From UBA2897 sp036733925 (GTDB lineage Bacteria > Bacillota > Negativicutes > Selenomonadales > Selenomonadaceae): a DNA stretch of 64,000 nucleotides. Numbering within the stretch: the stretch's first letter is position 1; each line of letters opens with the position of its first letter. The DNA lies in assembly GCA_036733925.1 (NCBI GenBank), contig DAIMZO010000002.1, positions 56,491-120,490 on the forward strand. The letters run 5' to 3'. A program made the position numbers and the translations under genes. The notes beneath the pieces were generated by a model. That model made no database searches. It was not told where the DNA came from and worked only from the letters and a program-made list of their open reading frames with translations. Positions 39,932-49,256 of this stretch are shown piece by piece.

Positions 39932-40496
39932 GGCGCACCTCCTCCCCGATTTTCCGCAGATCCACCGCCATGCCGGCGATGACGAGATAGACCTCCGCCG
40001 CCGCTGCGGCGAGGCGCTGGTTCGCGAGCCCCGCCATATCCCGGTAGACACGCGCGAGCCGGTGCTCCGGCACGATGCCGTCACCGACCTCATTCGTCAC
40101 GAAAATCACCGTGCCGTCCACGGACTTTGCCGCCTCGATCAAGTCATCGACGGCATGCCCCGTGAGCTGGTAGATAGCGTCCTGCACCTCGAGCTCCTCC
40201 TCGTCCATCGAGCAGAGCAGATTCGATAGGTACAGCGTCACGCAGTCGAACAGGATGACGTCATGCACCTTCCCTGCCTCGCGGATGGCCTTGTGCGCAC
40301 CGAGCGGGGCCTCGTAGGTATCCCACTGTGCCGGACGCCGCTCCCGGTGCATGCCGACGCGGAACGCCATCTCTGCGTCCTGCACCTGTGCGGTCGCGAT
40401 ATAGGCGACGGAGCCGTCGCACGCCTTCGCGTATTCCTCGGCGAACCGCGACTTGCCGCAGCGCGCGCCGCCCGTCGCAAGGATTATCTTCCCCAT
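39915..40496 (-). CDS. cobU: Adenosylcobinamide kinase/guanylyltransferase
   Basis: 193 aa. Phosphorylates adenosylcobinamide and transfers GMP to it. Seen: P-loop ATGGARCGKSRFAEEYAK, IATAQVQDAEMAFRVGMHRE, RRPAQWDTYEAP (the guanylylated His lies in the MHRERRP stretch), FDCVTLYLSNLLCS, IFVTNEVGDGIVPEHRLARV. The P-loop has Cys where Ser is common (GGARSGKS). Start: ATG 40496, eight nt after AAAGGG. The gene lies 40 bp after a flippase-like membrane protein and begins the corrinoid run. Confidence 0.93.
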   Translation of the reverse strand: MGKIILATGGARCGKSRFAEEYAKACDGSVAYIATAQVQDAEMAFRVGMHRERRPAQWDTYEAPLGAHKAIREAGKVHDVILFDCVTLYLSNLLCSMDEEELEVQDAIYQLTGHAVDDLIEAAKSVDGTVIFVTNEVGDGIVPEHRLARVYRDMAGLANQRLAAAAAEVYLVIAGMAVDLRKIGEEVRRAGTL

Positions 40497-40535
40497 CCTG
40501 TCACGCCCTTTCTGCACATCGGCCGGAAAACGGCC

Positions 40536-41528
40536 TCACTCTTTGCCGAGCTGCTTGTTCACGAAATCGCGGCCGAACACCGTGATCGTATAGTAGAAAC
40601 CGACGAGGAACGGCAGATACTCAGCAATCAACCGCCAGCAGACCGCAACGATGCCGACCGTGCCGGCTGGCACCGAGTTCGAGAACAGCAGGACGAAGCC
40701 GCCCTCCGCGACGCCGGAGCCGCCCGGCGTCGGTGTGAAATACAGCAGCATGTTCAGAAAGATCATGCGGCCCATGACCGAGTACCAATCCGCGTCCGTG
40801 ACGCCGAGCCCGAGCATCAGGCACGGCACGATGGCGTAGATGCAGAGCAGGTTCAGGCCGGACTCAGCGAAGACGAGCAGCATGTCCTTCGGCGAATGCG
40901 ACAGCAGCTGCACCGCGCTTTTCGTGTCGCGCCAGAACGCAAAGACCTTCTTGCGCTTCTCGTTCTCGAGCTTCTTCGTCAGCTTGATGACGAGGAAATC
41001 GAGCCAGCCGCCGCGCGCGCCGGCGACGATCAGGATGATGACCACGAGCGCCGTCAGCGTGATGGCCATCAGCGTGTTGTTCGACACGCCCGGGATGATT
41101 CCCGAATCGTGCATGAAGATGAAAGGCATGCACAGAATCAGGAAGAAAATCGAGAGCAGGGTGCGCACGATGACGAGCACCGCCGCCTTGCCAGTCGGCA
41201 CGCCGGCATGCCGCAGGAACATGAGCTGCGCGACCGCGCCGCCCGTCGCCCCCGGCGTCAGGAGCGCCAGGAAATAGTTGCCGAATATGACCTGTACGGC
41301 CTCATAAAGCGTGATTTTCTCATTGGAGATATGGACGAGGTGCATGAGCCGCGCCCCGTCGAAGAACAGCCCGACGGACACCGCGAAAATCGCGAGCGCA
41401 AGAGACCACGGCTTGAAGCGCGTCAGGCTGCGCAGCGTGTGGATATCCACCGTCGAGTAGATGACGACGCCGGAGATCACCAGCACAAGCAAGATGAGGA
41501 AAATCAGCCGCTTGTAAAATTTATTCAT
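40536..41528 (-). CDS. LPG-synthase/flippase-domain membrane protein (UPF0104)
   Basis: 330 aa, about eight hydrophobic segments. Seen: RLIFLILLVLVISGVVIYST at the N-terminus, GNYFLALLTPGATGGAVAQL and MIFLNMLLYFTPTPGGSGVA with GG..EGGF, the Pro-Gly-Gly-rich motif of the lysylphosphatidylglycerol synthase transmembrane (flippase) family. Lacks the soluble aminoacyl-transferase domain, so it probably translocates a lipid rather than synthesising it. Start: ATG 41528 with GGACGG upstream. It lies between folE2 and cobU, with no obvious link to cobalamin. Confidence 0.85.
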   Translation of the reverse strand: MNKFYKRLIFLILLVLVISGVVIYSTVDIHTLRSLTRFKPWSLALAIFAVSVGLFFDGARLMHLVHISNEKITLYEAVQVIFGNYFLALLTPGATGGAVAQLMFLRHAGVPTGKAAVLVIVRTLLSIFFLILCMPFIFMHDSGIIPGVSNNTLMAITLTALVVIILIVAGARGGWLDFLVIKLTKKLENEKRKKVFAFWRDTKSAVQLLSHSPKDMLLVFAESGLNLLCIYAIVPCLMLGLGVTDADWYSVMGRMIFLNMLLYFTPTPGGSGVAEGGFVLLFSNSVPAGTVGIVAVCWRLIAEYLPFLVGFYYTITVFGRDFVNKQLGKE

Positions 41529-41598
41529 AAGCTTCCGTCCTAACATAACGGGAATGCCCAGGGGCATCTCCTTATTTTTTGGACGCTTGTCTCAGCCT

Positions 41599-42405
41599 TC
41601 ACCTGCTCGGAAGCAGGGTTTCTTCGTGGCTGGCATAAGCATTGTGACTATGAATCGATTCCTGGTTCTCGCAGGTGAGCGAGAACCAGGCGAGCCCATC
41701 GAGCCCCCGGAGCGCGAGCACCGTGTCCCGCAGGATATCCTCGACGAATTTCGGGTTGTCATAGGCGGCCTCGGTTACATATTTCTCATCGGGCCGCTTC
41801 AAGAGAGGATAGATGGGCGCGGATCCCTGCCGCTCGAGCAGGGCGGCGAGATCCTCGATATAGATGCACTCTTTGCCCGGTGCGAACCGCACACGCACCC
41901 GCGACAGCGAGCGCTGGTTGTGCGCACCGTAGTCGGAAATTTCCTTGCTGCACGGGCAGAGAGACGTGAACGGCATCGCGACGCCGAGCGTGAACGCCAT
42001 GGCCGCGCCGCGCTCCTTCCGCCCGCTGAACGAGCAGTCAATGCCGAGCAACGAGGCGCCGCCGCTGACCGGCGCTTTCTTTTCGATGAAATACTTGAAC
42101 GCGAGCTCGATCTCCGCGGACTCCGCATCGAGCTTGCCGAGCGCCTCGCTGAGCATCGTATCCATCTCCGGCTCTGCGAGCGGCTTCTTGCTCCAGGGCA
42201 TCAGGATCTCGACGAAGCGCGACATATGCGTGCCCTTGTACTCTTTCGGCAGGGATACCGTGAACCGGATATCCGCGAGAACCTGCTGGAAGCCGCCGTC
42301 CTTCGTCTTGATCAGGAAAGGCAGCTGCACGTGGTTGACCCCGACATGCTGGATGGCGATGCCCCGCTCGTCGGCGCGTTTCTGTACGTCCTGCATCGCT
42401 GCCAT
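41599..42405 (-). CDS. folE2: GTP cyclohydrolase FolE2
   Basis: 268 aa, GTP cyclohydrolase IB, a metal-promiscuous enzyme giving dihydroneopterin triphosphate for folate and queuosine. Seen: QHVGVNHVQLPFLIKTKDGG, SLPKEYKGTHMSRFVEIL, LCPCSKEISDYGAHNQRS (the FolE2 signature with a metal-ligating Cys), FVEDILRDTVLAL. Its start overlaps the rpe stop (TAATG), as in translationally coupled genes. In the homologous Bacillus order thiN occupies this place, so this is a lineage-specific arrangement. Confidence 0.95.
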   Translation of the reverse strand: MAAMQDVQKRADERGIAIQHVGVNHVQLPFLIKTKDGGFQQVLADIRFTVSLPKEYKGTHMSRFVEILMPWSKKPLAEPEMDTMLSEALGKLDAESAEIELAFKYFIEKKAPVSGGASLLGIDCSFSGRKERGAAMAFTLGVAMPFTSLCPCSKEISDYGAHNQRSLSRVRVRFAPGKECIYIEDLAALLERQGSAPIYPLLKRPDEKYVTEAAYDNPKFVEDILRDTVLALRGLDGLAWFSLTCENQESIHSHNAYASHEETLLPSR

Positions 42406-43049
42406 TATCCGCGGATCTCCTTTATCGCTTTTGCCACGTCGTCCGAGCCGTAGATGGCGGAACCGGCGACGAGCACATTGGCCCCGGCTCCGCGCACGAG
42501 CTTGCTCGTCTCCGCGTTGATGCCGCCGTCGACCTCGATATCGCAGTCGAGCCCGAGATCCTTGAGGTTGTGATAGAGCATGTGGATCTTCTCGAGCTGC
42601 GACTCGATGAATTTCTGTCCGCCGAAGCCCGGGTTCACGGTCATGCAGAGCACCATGTCCGCGTCACCGACGAGCTCCTCGATCATCGCAAGCGAGGTGC
42701 CCGGGTTCAGCGCGATGCCTGCCTTGCAGCCCGCCGCATGGATCTGCTGGATCACGCGGTGGCTGTGCTTCGCGGCCTCGACATGGAACGTGATGATATC
42801 GGCCCCGGCCTCGGCAAACGCCTCGATCTGCGTCTCCGGGTGCTCGACCATCAGATGCACGTCGAACACGGCATCCGAGACCTTACGCAGGCTCTTGACG
42901 ACCGGCGAGCCGATCGTGATGTTCGGCACGAACGTGCCGTCCATGACATCGATATGGACATACTCTGCTCCGGCATCCGTGACTTTCTTGACCTCATCGG
43001 CGAGATGAGAGAAATCGGCGGACAAAATGGACGGGGCAATCTTGATCAT
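42405..43049 (-). CDS. rpe: Ribulose-phosphate 3-epimerase
   Basis: 214 aa TIM barrel interconverting ribulose-5-phosphate and xylulose-5-phosphate. Seen: APSILSADFSHLADEVKKVT, YVHIDVMDGTFVPNITIGSP, DVHLMVEHPETQIEAFAEAG, MTVNPGFGGQKFIES, DIEVDGGINAETSKLV. Start ATG 43049 with GAAGGAA; overlaps the rsgA stop by 4 bp (ATGA). Xylulose-5-phosphate from xylB enters here. Confidence 0.97.
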   Translation of the reverse strand: MIKIAPSILSADFSHLADEVKKVTDAGAEYVHIDVMDGTFVPNITIGSPVVKSLRKVSDAVFDVHLMVEHPETQIEAFAEAGADIITFHVEAAKHSHRVIQQIHAAGCKAGIALNPGTSLAMIEELVGDADMVLCMTVNPGFGGQKFIESQLEKIHMLYHNLKDLGLDCDIEVDGGINAETSKLVRGAGANVLVAGSAIYGSDDVAKAIKEIRG

Positions 43050-43987
43050 CGGTATTCCTTCTTTCGTTCTTCTTCAATTTCCTGATATAGGGTCAAATAC
43101 GCATCATAGCGCTCTTTCTGGATTTTTCCTTCTTCTACAGCCTGCTTGATCGCGCAGTCCGGCTCGTGGCTGTGGCTGCATGGCTGGAACCGGCAGGCGC
43201 CGAGGTACGGGCGGAACTCCGGGAAATACAGGGGCAGCTGCTGCGGGTCGACGGCCGTGAGCTCCATCGCGGAGAATCCCGGCGTATCGACGATATAGCC
43301 GCCATGCCACGGGATGAGCTCCGCGACGCGCGTCGTATGCCGCCCGCGCTTGATCTTCGCGCTGATATGGCTGGTCTGGAGCTGCAGGCCGCTGTCGATG
43401 GCATTGAGCAGCGAGGACTTCCCGACACCGGACGGGCCGGCAAACACCGTTGTCTGCCCCTCGAGCGCTCCTTCCAGGGCATCGAGTCCCTTGTGCTCCT
43501 TTGCCGACACGCGGTAGACGGGGTAGCCGATGGCCTCGTACGCCGCGAGGAAGTCCGGTTCATCGGGCCGCAGATCCATCTTGTTCACGCATATCGCGAT
43601 GCGCGGGCCCCTCGACCACTCCGCGAGCACGAGAAAGCGGTTCAGCAGCAGCGGGTGCAGATCCGGCTGCGCCGCGGCAAAGGTCAGGACGACCTGCGTG
43701 AGATTCGCGACGGTGGGACGCTGCAGGAGGTTTTCCCGCGGGAGCACCTCCTCGATGACGCCGGAGCCGTCCGGCAGCCTCGAGACCTGCACGCGGTCTC
43801 CCGGCACGACAGCGAGCGACCGCCGCGCGCGCTTCAATTTGCCGCGCAATTTGCACGGGAGCAGGCCTTCCGAGCCTTCCACGCTTTCCGTGCTTTTGGC
43901 CGCGCGGTCCGTATCATCGAGTCGCACATAGAAAAAACTGTTATACGCCTTGATCAGGCGTCCCTGTTCCGTTGCCGATTTCCTCAC
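43046..43987 (-). CDS. rsgA: Ribosome small subunit-dependent GTPase A
   Basis: 313 aa; a circularly permuted GTPase that matures the 30S subunit. Seen: an N-terminal OB-fold (FFYVRLDD, PCKLRGKLKRARRSLAVVPG), the permuted order NKMDL (G4), SAKEHKGLDAL (G5), FAGPSGVGKSSLLNAI (G1), RGRHTTRVAEL (G2), DTPGFS (G3), and the C-terminal zinc knuckle CRFQPCSHSHEPDC. Start: GTG 43987 with GAGAAG. Part of the pknB-rsgA-rpe run. Confidence 0.96.
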   Translation of the reverse strand: MRKSATEQGRLIKAYNSFFYVRLDDTDRAAKSTESVEGSEGLLPCKLRGKLKRARRSLAVVPGDRVQVSRLPDGSGVIEEVLPRENLLQRPTVANLTQVVLTFAAAQPDLHPLLLNRFLVLAEWSRGPRIAICVNKMDLRPDEPDFLAAYEAIGYPVYRVSAKEHKGLDALEGALEGQTTVFAGPSGVGKSSLLNAIDSGLQLQTSHISAKIKRGRHTTRVAELIPWHGGYIVDTPGFSAMELTAVDPQQLPLYFPEFRPYLGACRFQPCSHSHEPDCAIKQAVEEGKIQKERYDAYLTLYQEIEEERKKEYR

Positions 43988-44004
43988 CTTCTCTTCTCAT
44001 CCAG

Positions 44005-45771
44005 TCATTGGCCTTTCGTGGACTGGTTCGCCTTGGACGGCGCATTCCCGCCCGCGTTCTTCTTGGATTGTTCTTCCATCTGATCCTCGCTGCGGCGGTC
44101 TTTCGCGCTCTCCGCGACGGTCAGCGTGACGGTTGAGCCCTCATCGAGCTCAGAGCCTGCACCAGGCGTCATGCGGATGACCGTGCCGGCCGGCGCCGCG
44201 TCGGTCTTCTGCTTCTGGACGCTCACGTGGAAGCCCTTGTTCTCAAGTGCCGCAGTGGCCGCTTCCACGCTGCTGCCCGTCACATCGGTCAGCAGAACCT
44301 TCTGCGTCTTCTTGCCCTTGCTGATGGTCAGGTCGACGGTCTTGCCCTTGCTGATCTTCGAACCGGCACGCGGGCTCGTCTCGATGACCGTGCCGGCCGC
44401 CTCATCCGAGTATTTCTCGTAGACCTTGCCGACCTTCAGGCCCATCTTCTTGATCTGCTCGACGGCGTCATCCTTCGAGAGTCCAGTGAGATCCGGCATC
44501 TCCATGTCCTCGCCGCCCTTGCTGACGTAGATCGTGACGAGGCGTTCCTCCTTGACCTTGCTGCCGGCCTCCGGATCCTGCGATACGACCGTACCGGCCG
44601 GCTTGTCCGCGTCGAATTTCTCGACGACATTGACGCGGAGCTTGTTGTCCTCGAGAATCTGCTTCGCGAGCACCATCTGCTTGCCCGTGACATCCGGCAC
44701 GACGACCTCCGCCGTGCTCCAGAACTTGCCATAGCTCATGAACGCGCCGACGAAGAAACCGAGCAACAGGACCGCGATCAGGCCCACGATGAACTTCTTC
44801 GACTTGAAGATGGATTTCTTCTCCGGCTCCTCGTCGTAGTCATCGTAGCGCTCGGCACGGCGCGGCGGGATGGATGGCTGCCGCTGCTGCACGGCTGGCA
44901 TCACGCGCGTCGCGTACGGATCCTCGCCGCCGAAGCCTGCACGGCTGCCGCTACCGATCATCTGCTCGGCCTGCTCGATTTCCTGCACGAGCCCGTCGCT
45001 GTCCGGACGGTCATCCGGATCCTTGCTCATCATGCGCGAGACGATGGACTCGACGACCGGCGGGATGGACGGATCGATCTGGCGCACCGGTACCGGCGCT
45101 TCCTGCAGATGCTTCATCGCGACGCTGACCGGTGTCTCGCCCGTGAACGGAAGCTTGCCCGTCAGCATCTCATAGAGCACGACGCCGAGGGAATAGACAT
45201 CCGATTTCGGCGTGATCATCGTGCCGCGCGCCTGCTCCGGCGAGAAATAATGCACGGAACCGATGACGTTGCCGCTGTAGGTCATCGTCGACTCGGTCAC
45301 GGCGCGTGCGATGCCGAAGTCCGCGACCTTCGCCGTGCCGTCCGCGGCCATCAGGATATTGTGCGGCTTGATGTCGCAGTGCACGAGGTTATTCGCATGC
45401 GCGTGCGCAAGTGCGCTCGCGATCTCGCGCGTAATTCGCAGGGCCTCGTCGACCGGAAGATGCCCCTCGGCCTTGATCTTGTCCTTCAGCGTGCGCCCCG
45501 GCACGTATTCCATGACGATGTAGTGGTCGCCCTCCGCCTCGCCGACATCGTAGATGTTGACGATGTTCGGGTGCGAGAGACGCGCCGCCGCCTTTGCCTC
45601 GCGATGGAATTTCGTGATGAATTCCTCATCGCTCTTGAACTGATCATGCAGGATCTTTACGGCGACCGGACGGTCGAGGAGCTGATCCCTTGCCTTGTAG
45701 ACATCGGCCATTCCGCCTCCGCCGATGCGCTCTATGAGCTCATACCGATGGTCGAGTACACGCTGGCTCAT
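44005..45771 (-). CDS. PASTA-domain serine/threonine protein kinase
   Basis: 588 aa, PknB/PrkC/Stk family. Seen: kinase glycine loop RIGGGGMADVYKA, VK lysine (PVAVKILHDQF), catalytic loop HCDIKPHNIL, DFGIARAVTESTMTYSGNVI (activation loop), then basic juxtamembrane, one membrane helix (FIVGLIAVLLLGFFVGAFMS, about residue 345), and three PASTA repeats each starting .(V/M)PD.TG or VLLTDVTG. PASTA repeats bind muropeptides or lipid II outside. Start: ATG 45771, seven nt after AGGAGGA. Beside PP2C, FHA, SEDS and PBP genes; substrates probably include the FHA proteins. Confidence 0.95.
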   Translation of the reverse strand: MSQRVLDHRYELIERIGGGGMADVYKARDQLLDRPVAVKILHDQFKSDEEFITKFHREAKAAARLSHPNIVNIYDVGEAEGDHYIVMEYVPGRTLKDKIKAEGHLPVDEALRITREIASALAHAHANNLVHCDIKPHNILMAADGTAKVADFGIARAVTESTMTYSGNVIGSVHYFSPEQARGTMITPKSDVYSLGVVLYEMLTGKLPFTGETPVSVAMKHLQEAPVPVRQIDPSIPPVVESIVSRMMSKDPDDRPDSDGLVQEIEQAEQMIGSGSRAGFGGEDPYATRVMPAVQQRQPSIPPRRAERYDDYDEEPEKKSIFKSKKFIVGLIAVLLLGFFVGAFMSYGKFWSTAEVVVPDVTGKQMVLAKQILEDNKLRVNVVEKFDADKPAGTVVSQDPEAGSKVKEERLVTIYVSKGGEDMEMPDLTGLSKDDAVEQIKKMGLKVGKVYEKYSDEAAGTVIETSPRAGSKISKGKTVDLTISKGKKTQKVLLTDVTGSSVEAATAALENKGFHVSVQKQKTDAAPAGTVIRMTPGAGSELDEGSTVTLTVAESAKDRRSEDQMEEQSKKNAGGNAPSKANQSTKGQ

Positions 45772-45835
45772 GCTATTCCTCCTAAAAATCCTAGGTTCTA
45801 TCCTCACATGCCGGAGGATATCTCCGGCCTATCCC

Positions 45836-47230
45836 TTATTCCAGGCTCAGAATGATTTTCCGGGCAATCGGCGCGGCCTCGATGCCGCCGCCGCCCGCGT
45901 TCTCCACGATGATTGCGAACGCAATCTTGCGGCCGCGCAGCTCCGCAGAGCCGATGAACCATGCGTGATCCTTGCCCTGCGCGTTCTCCGCGGTGCCGGT
46001 CTTGCCGGTCACGCGGATGCCGCTGACCGCCGCGGCTGTCCCTGTACCCTTTTTTACTACACCTTCCATATAGCTGTCAAGCTTTGCCGCCATATCCGGC
46101 GTCATCGCGGTCAGCCATTTGGATGGCGAGGTCTCCTGCGCGGTCATGCCGCCCGGCGTCGTGACTTTCTCGACGAGGTACGGCTTCATGACGGTGCCGC
46201 CATTCGCGATGGCCGCGGCCATCAGCGCCATGTGCATCGGCGTCACGAGCAGGCTGCTCTGGCCGATGGCAGTCTGCGCCTGGTCTCCCTTCGAGAGATG
46301 CCCGAAATCCGGGAAATGGGATTTCGTCATCAGGATGTCGCCGCCGAGCTCGCGGTCAAAGCCGTAGCGCTGGAACGCCGCCTCGAGCTTCTTGTCCCCG
46401 AGGCGCATGCCGAGCGTGCCGAAGGTGACATTGCAGGACTCCTCGAGAGCCTGCCGCAAGTTCACCTTGCCATGCACCTCGTCGTGGCTCTCGCGGATGG
46501 TCTGGCCGCCGCCGACATCGAGAGCGCCCGTACAGTCGAAGATCTCCGACTCGTCGGCCACGCCGTTCGACAGCGCCGCATCCGCGATCAGCGGCTTGAT
46601 GGTCGAGCCCGGCGGGTAGAGCCCCTGCACGGCCCGGTTCAGCAGAGGGCCGCTGTCCTGCGCAGAGAGCGCCTTCCAGTTCGCCTCGATGTCGTTCGGA
46701 TCGTAGGACGGCGAGCTCACCATCGCGAGCACGGCCCCGGTTGTGACGTCGAGCACGACGACCGCGCCGCGCCGGCTTGCGAGCCCGTCATAGGCCGCCT
46801 GCTGCGCGTCGCCCTCGATCGTCAGATGCACATCGTTGCCGCGGTCCGCCTGAAAGAGCTGTGCAGCCGGGCCGATGCGGCTCATATCCTGCGTGAGGCC
46901 GAGCAGGGCCTGGTTCTCATGCCCCTCGATACCCGCGCTGCCGATCTTCTCGCCATTGTAACCCGTCACGGGTGCAAAAGCTGCCCCCATCGGGTACGAC
47001 CGCGTGCCGTCCGCGCGCGTCTGCGCGAGCACGCGGCCCTGCGCATCGAGGATTGAGCCGCGGACGATATCGGCCTGCGCCGCGCTCTTGCGCATATTGA
47101 GCGGATTCGACGCGAGGCTGTCCGCATCCCAGGTCATCAGGAAAATCAGGTAGATAGCAAGGAAACCGCAGAGCACGAGCAGGAAGGACGCGGTGCGCAG
47201 GATGTATTTCTTCATCTTCCAATCAGCCAT
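45836..47230 (-). CDS. Class B penicillin-binding protein (transpeptidase)
   Basis: 464 aa. Seen: an N-terminal membrane anchor (ILRTASFLLVLCGFLAIYLI), a dimerisation region with IVRGSILDAQGRVLA, then a transpeptidase with SxxK in YPPGSTIKPLI, SxN in ESCNVTFG and KTG in TGKTGTAENA, plus WFIGSAEL. Short compared with FtsI or PBP2 (about 600), like actinobacterial PbpA. Start: ATG 47230 with GGAG 8 nt upstream; overlaps the SEDS gene stop by 8 bp. Forms a likely polymerase/transpeptidase pair with the SEDS protein. Confidence 0.92.
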   Translation of the reverse strand: MADWKMKKYILRTASFLLVLCGFLAIYLIFLMTWDADSLASNPLNMRKSAAQADIVRGSILDAQGRVLAQTRADGTRSYPMGAAFAPVTGYNGEKIGSAGIEGHENQALLGLTQDMSRIGPAAQLFQADRGNDVHLTIEGDAQQAAYDGLASRRGAVVVLDVTTGAVLAMVSSPSYDPNDIEANWKALSAQDSGPLLNRAVQGLYPPGSTIKPLIADAALSNGVADESEIFDCTGALDVGGGQTIRESHDEVHGKVNLRQALEESCNVTFGTLGMRLGDKKLEAAFQRYGFDRELGGDILMTKSHFPDFGHLSKGDQAQTAIGQSSLLVTPMHMALMAAAIANGGTVMKPYLVEKVTTPGGMTAQETSPSKWLTAMTPDMAAKLDSYMEGVVKKGTGTAAAVSGIRVTGKTGTAENAQGKDHAWFIGSAELRGRKIAFAIIVENAGGGGIEAAPIARKIILSLE

Positions 47231-48536
47231 CGCGTCCACTCCTTTCGCCCCTCTCGCCGGACAGCGAGCCGAGGATCCCGAGCAGGATAAAGCACGAGAG
47301 CATCGAGCTGCCGCCGTAGCTCACGAACGGCAGCGTGATGCCCGTGAGCGGCAGGAACTTCGTGACGCCGGCGATGATGATGAATGCCTGCAGGACGAGC
47401 AGCGAGCTGACGCCCGCCGCGAGCAGCATCTTCTTCTCCTCGCGCTGGCACAGGGCGATGCGTATGCCGCGCCAGAACAGCAGGACATAGCAGGCAAAGA
47501 CCATCAGCGCGCCGATGAGCCCCCACTCCTCGGCGATTGCCGCGTAGATGAAGTCCGTATGCACCTCCGGGATGAAGCCTGGATGCCCGAACCCGAAGCC
47601 GGTGCCCCAGACGCCGCCCGTCCCGAACGCGAACAGCGACTGCACGACCTGATAGGCCATGCCGTTCGGGTCGCTCCACGGGTGCAGCCATATCGCCACG
47701 CGCACGCGCACGTGATTGAACAGCATATAGCTGACCGCCGCAGCCGCTCCGAAGAACGAGAGCGCGAGGAAGACATAGCTCTTGCTGCCGGTCGCCATAT
47801 AGGTCATGAGCACCGCGATGCCGAAGAACAGCAGCGCCGATCCGAGGTCGCGTTCCACGACGAACATCAGGATGGCGAAGCCCCAGATGCACACGAGCGG
47901 CGCGATGAAGCGCAGCGGCGGCAGCCGCAGCATCAGGATGTGGTGCGACGGCAGGGTCAGCACGCGCCGGTGATCCGATAGATAGGCCGCGAGGAAAAAC
48001 AGGATCAGGATCTTGCCGAATTCCGACGGCTGAATGGAAATCGGGCCGAGCACGAGCCAGTTCTTGCTGCCGCCGATCTCCGTGCCGAACAGCATCGGCA
48101 GGCCGAGCAGCACGATGCAGACGAGCCCGAGCAGATACGGATACTGCAGGAGTCTCTCGATTCGGACCCAAAACCGCACGACGAGCAGGAAAACGACCAT
48201 GCCGATGACGAGCCAGTGGAGCTGCGCCGAGAACAGTGCCGGTTTCAGCCGGCCGATCTCGACGATGCCGACGCTCGCGAGGAAGAACGCGATGGCGAAA
48301 AGCCAGGCATCCTCCCCACGCCGCCCGAGCAGATAGACGATGAAGCAGGCGAGCAGGAAGGCGGCCGCGAGCCACGGCAGGAACGAAAGGTCAAATCCCG
48401 ATAGGAGATCCGGCGCCTTCTGCACGCCGGCCGCATGCGTCTTCAGCAGCAGCACGGCAACGCCGGAAATGAGGATGCCGAGCGGCGCGAGCAGGGGACG
48501 TAGGCCGACACCCTCCCATTTTCCTTGTCTTTTCAT
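47223..48536 (-). CDS. SEDS family peptidoglycan glycosyltransferase (FtsW/RodA-like)
   Basis: 437 aa, about twelve membrane helices. Seen: FWVRIERLLQYPYLLGLVCI, FGTEIGGSKNWLVLGPISIQPSEFGKILIL (given as GGSKNWLVLG and ISIQPSEFGKILIL), VVERDLGSALLFFGIAVLMT, FGTGGVWGTGFGFG, HTDFIYAAIAEEWGLIG and PLTGITLPFVSYGGSSML. Known: these are the conserved SEDS loops, including the Glu/Asp required for lipid II polymerisation. Sequence alone does not decide between RodA and FtsW; an actinobacterial RodA-like role is likely from context. Confidence 0.94.
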   Translation of the reverse strand: MKRQGKWEGVGLRPLLAPLGILISGVAVLLLKTHAAGVQKAPDLLSGFDLSFLPWLAAAFLLACFIVYLLGRRGEDAWLFAIAFFLASVGIVEIGRLKPALFSAQLHWLVIGMVVFLLVVRFWVRIERLLQYPYLLGLVCIVLLGLPMLFGTEIGGSKNWLVLGPISIQPSEFGKILILFFLAAYLSDHRRVLTLPSHHILMLRLPPLRFIAPLVCIWGFAILMFVVERDLGSALLFFGIAVLMTYMATGSKSYVFLALSFFGAAAAVSYMLFNHVRVRVAIWLHPWSDPNGMAYQVVQSLFAFGTGGVWGTGFGFGHPGFIPEVHTDFIYAAIAEEWGLIGALMVFACYVLLFWRGIRIALCQREEKKMLLAAGVSSLLVLQAFIIIAGVTKFLPLTGITLPFVSYGGSSMLSCFILLGILGSLSGERGERSGRDG

Positions 48537-49252
48537 GATGCGTACACCACCACGATGGCCGTCACGTTATCCACGCCGCCGACATCGAGCGCGTGATTGA
48601 TGAGCATCTGCGCGAGGTTCTCCCCGCTGCCGCGATGCGTCTCGAGCATGTCCGCAATCTCGCCGTCCTCCATCATCTTCATGAGGCCGTCGGTCGCGAG
48701 CAGAAAGATATCCCCATCTTTCACCGGGAAATCCCCGGTATCGACCTCAACCTCCGGCACGACGCCGACCGCGCGCGTCAGGACGTTCTTCTGCGGGTGC
48801 ACGCGCGCCTCCTCCTCGGTGATTGTGCCGTTCGCCACGAGATCCTCAACGTAGGAGTGGTCGCGCGTGACCTGCGTGAGCGCACCGTCGCGCAGGCAGT
48901 AGAGGCGGCTGTCGCCGACATGTGCCCAGTACACCCGCCCCCGCGGCTCAGAAACGTGCAGGATCGTCGCAGTCGTCCCCATTCCCTTCCGCTCGGGGTA
49001 GAGCCGCGCGTTCTCGAGGATCTCCGCGTTCGCCGTACGGATGGCCTCCGCGAGATCCGCCTCCGTGATGGAGTCCTTCGCATAGAGCCGCTCGCGCGCC
49101 GACTTGATGAGAATCTGGCTCGCGACCTCACCGGCTGCCGCTCCGCCCATGCCGTCCGCCACCACGCAGACGCACGGCTCGAATGCGGCCTCGCTGTCCT
49201 CGTTGACCGGCCGCACCCGCCCGACGTCCGTCGCTTCATATATCTGTATCAT
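48533..49252 (-). CDS. PP2C family serine/threonine phosphatase
   Basis: 239 aa, Stp/PrpC-type, metal-dependent. Reverses PASTA-kinase phosphorylation. Seen: ATDVGRVRPVNEDSEAAFEP (first Asp pair region), VVADGMGGAAAGEVASQILI, ATILHVSEPRGRVYWAHVGD SRLYC (as two pieces: RVYWAHVGD, SRLYCLRDG), TRAVGVVPEVEVDTGDF, LLATDGLMKMMEDGEIADML, VDNVTAIVVVY. All PP2C motifs are present in order. Starts 5 bp after the FHA gene and its stop overlaps the SEDS start (ATGA). Confidence 0.96.
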   Translation of the reverse strand: MIQIYEATDVGRVRPVNEDSEAAFEPCVCVVADGMGGAAAGEVASQILIKSARERLYAKDSITEADLAEAIRTANAEILENARLYPERKGMGTTATILHVSEPRGRVYWAHVGDSRLYCLRDGALTQVTRDHSYVEDLVANGTITEEEARVHPQKNVLTRAVGVVPEVEVDTGDFPVKDGDIFLLATDGLMKMMEDGEIADMLETHRGSGENLAQMLINHALDVGGVDNVTAIVVVYAS

Positions 49253-49256
49253 GGGT

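Noticed and set aside
40497..41600. Cobalamin riboswitch before the cobU operon
   Set aside because: cobU directly follows the flippase gene, and the 70 bp after folE2 are far too short for the element and lack a B12 box.
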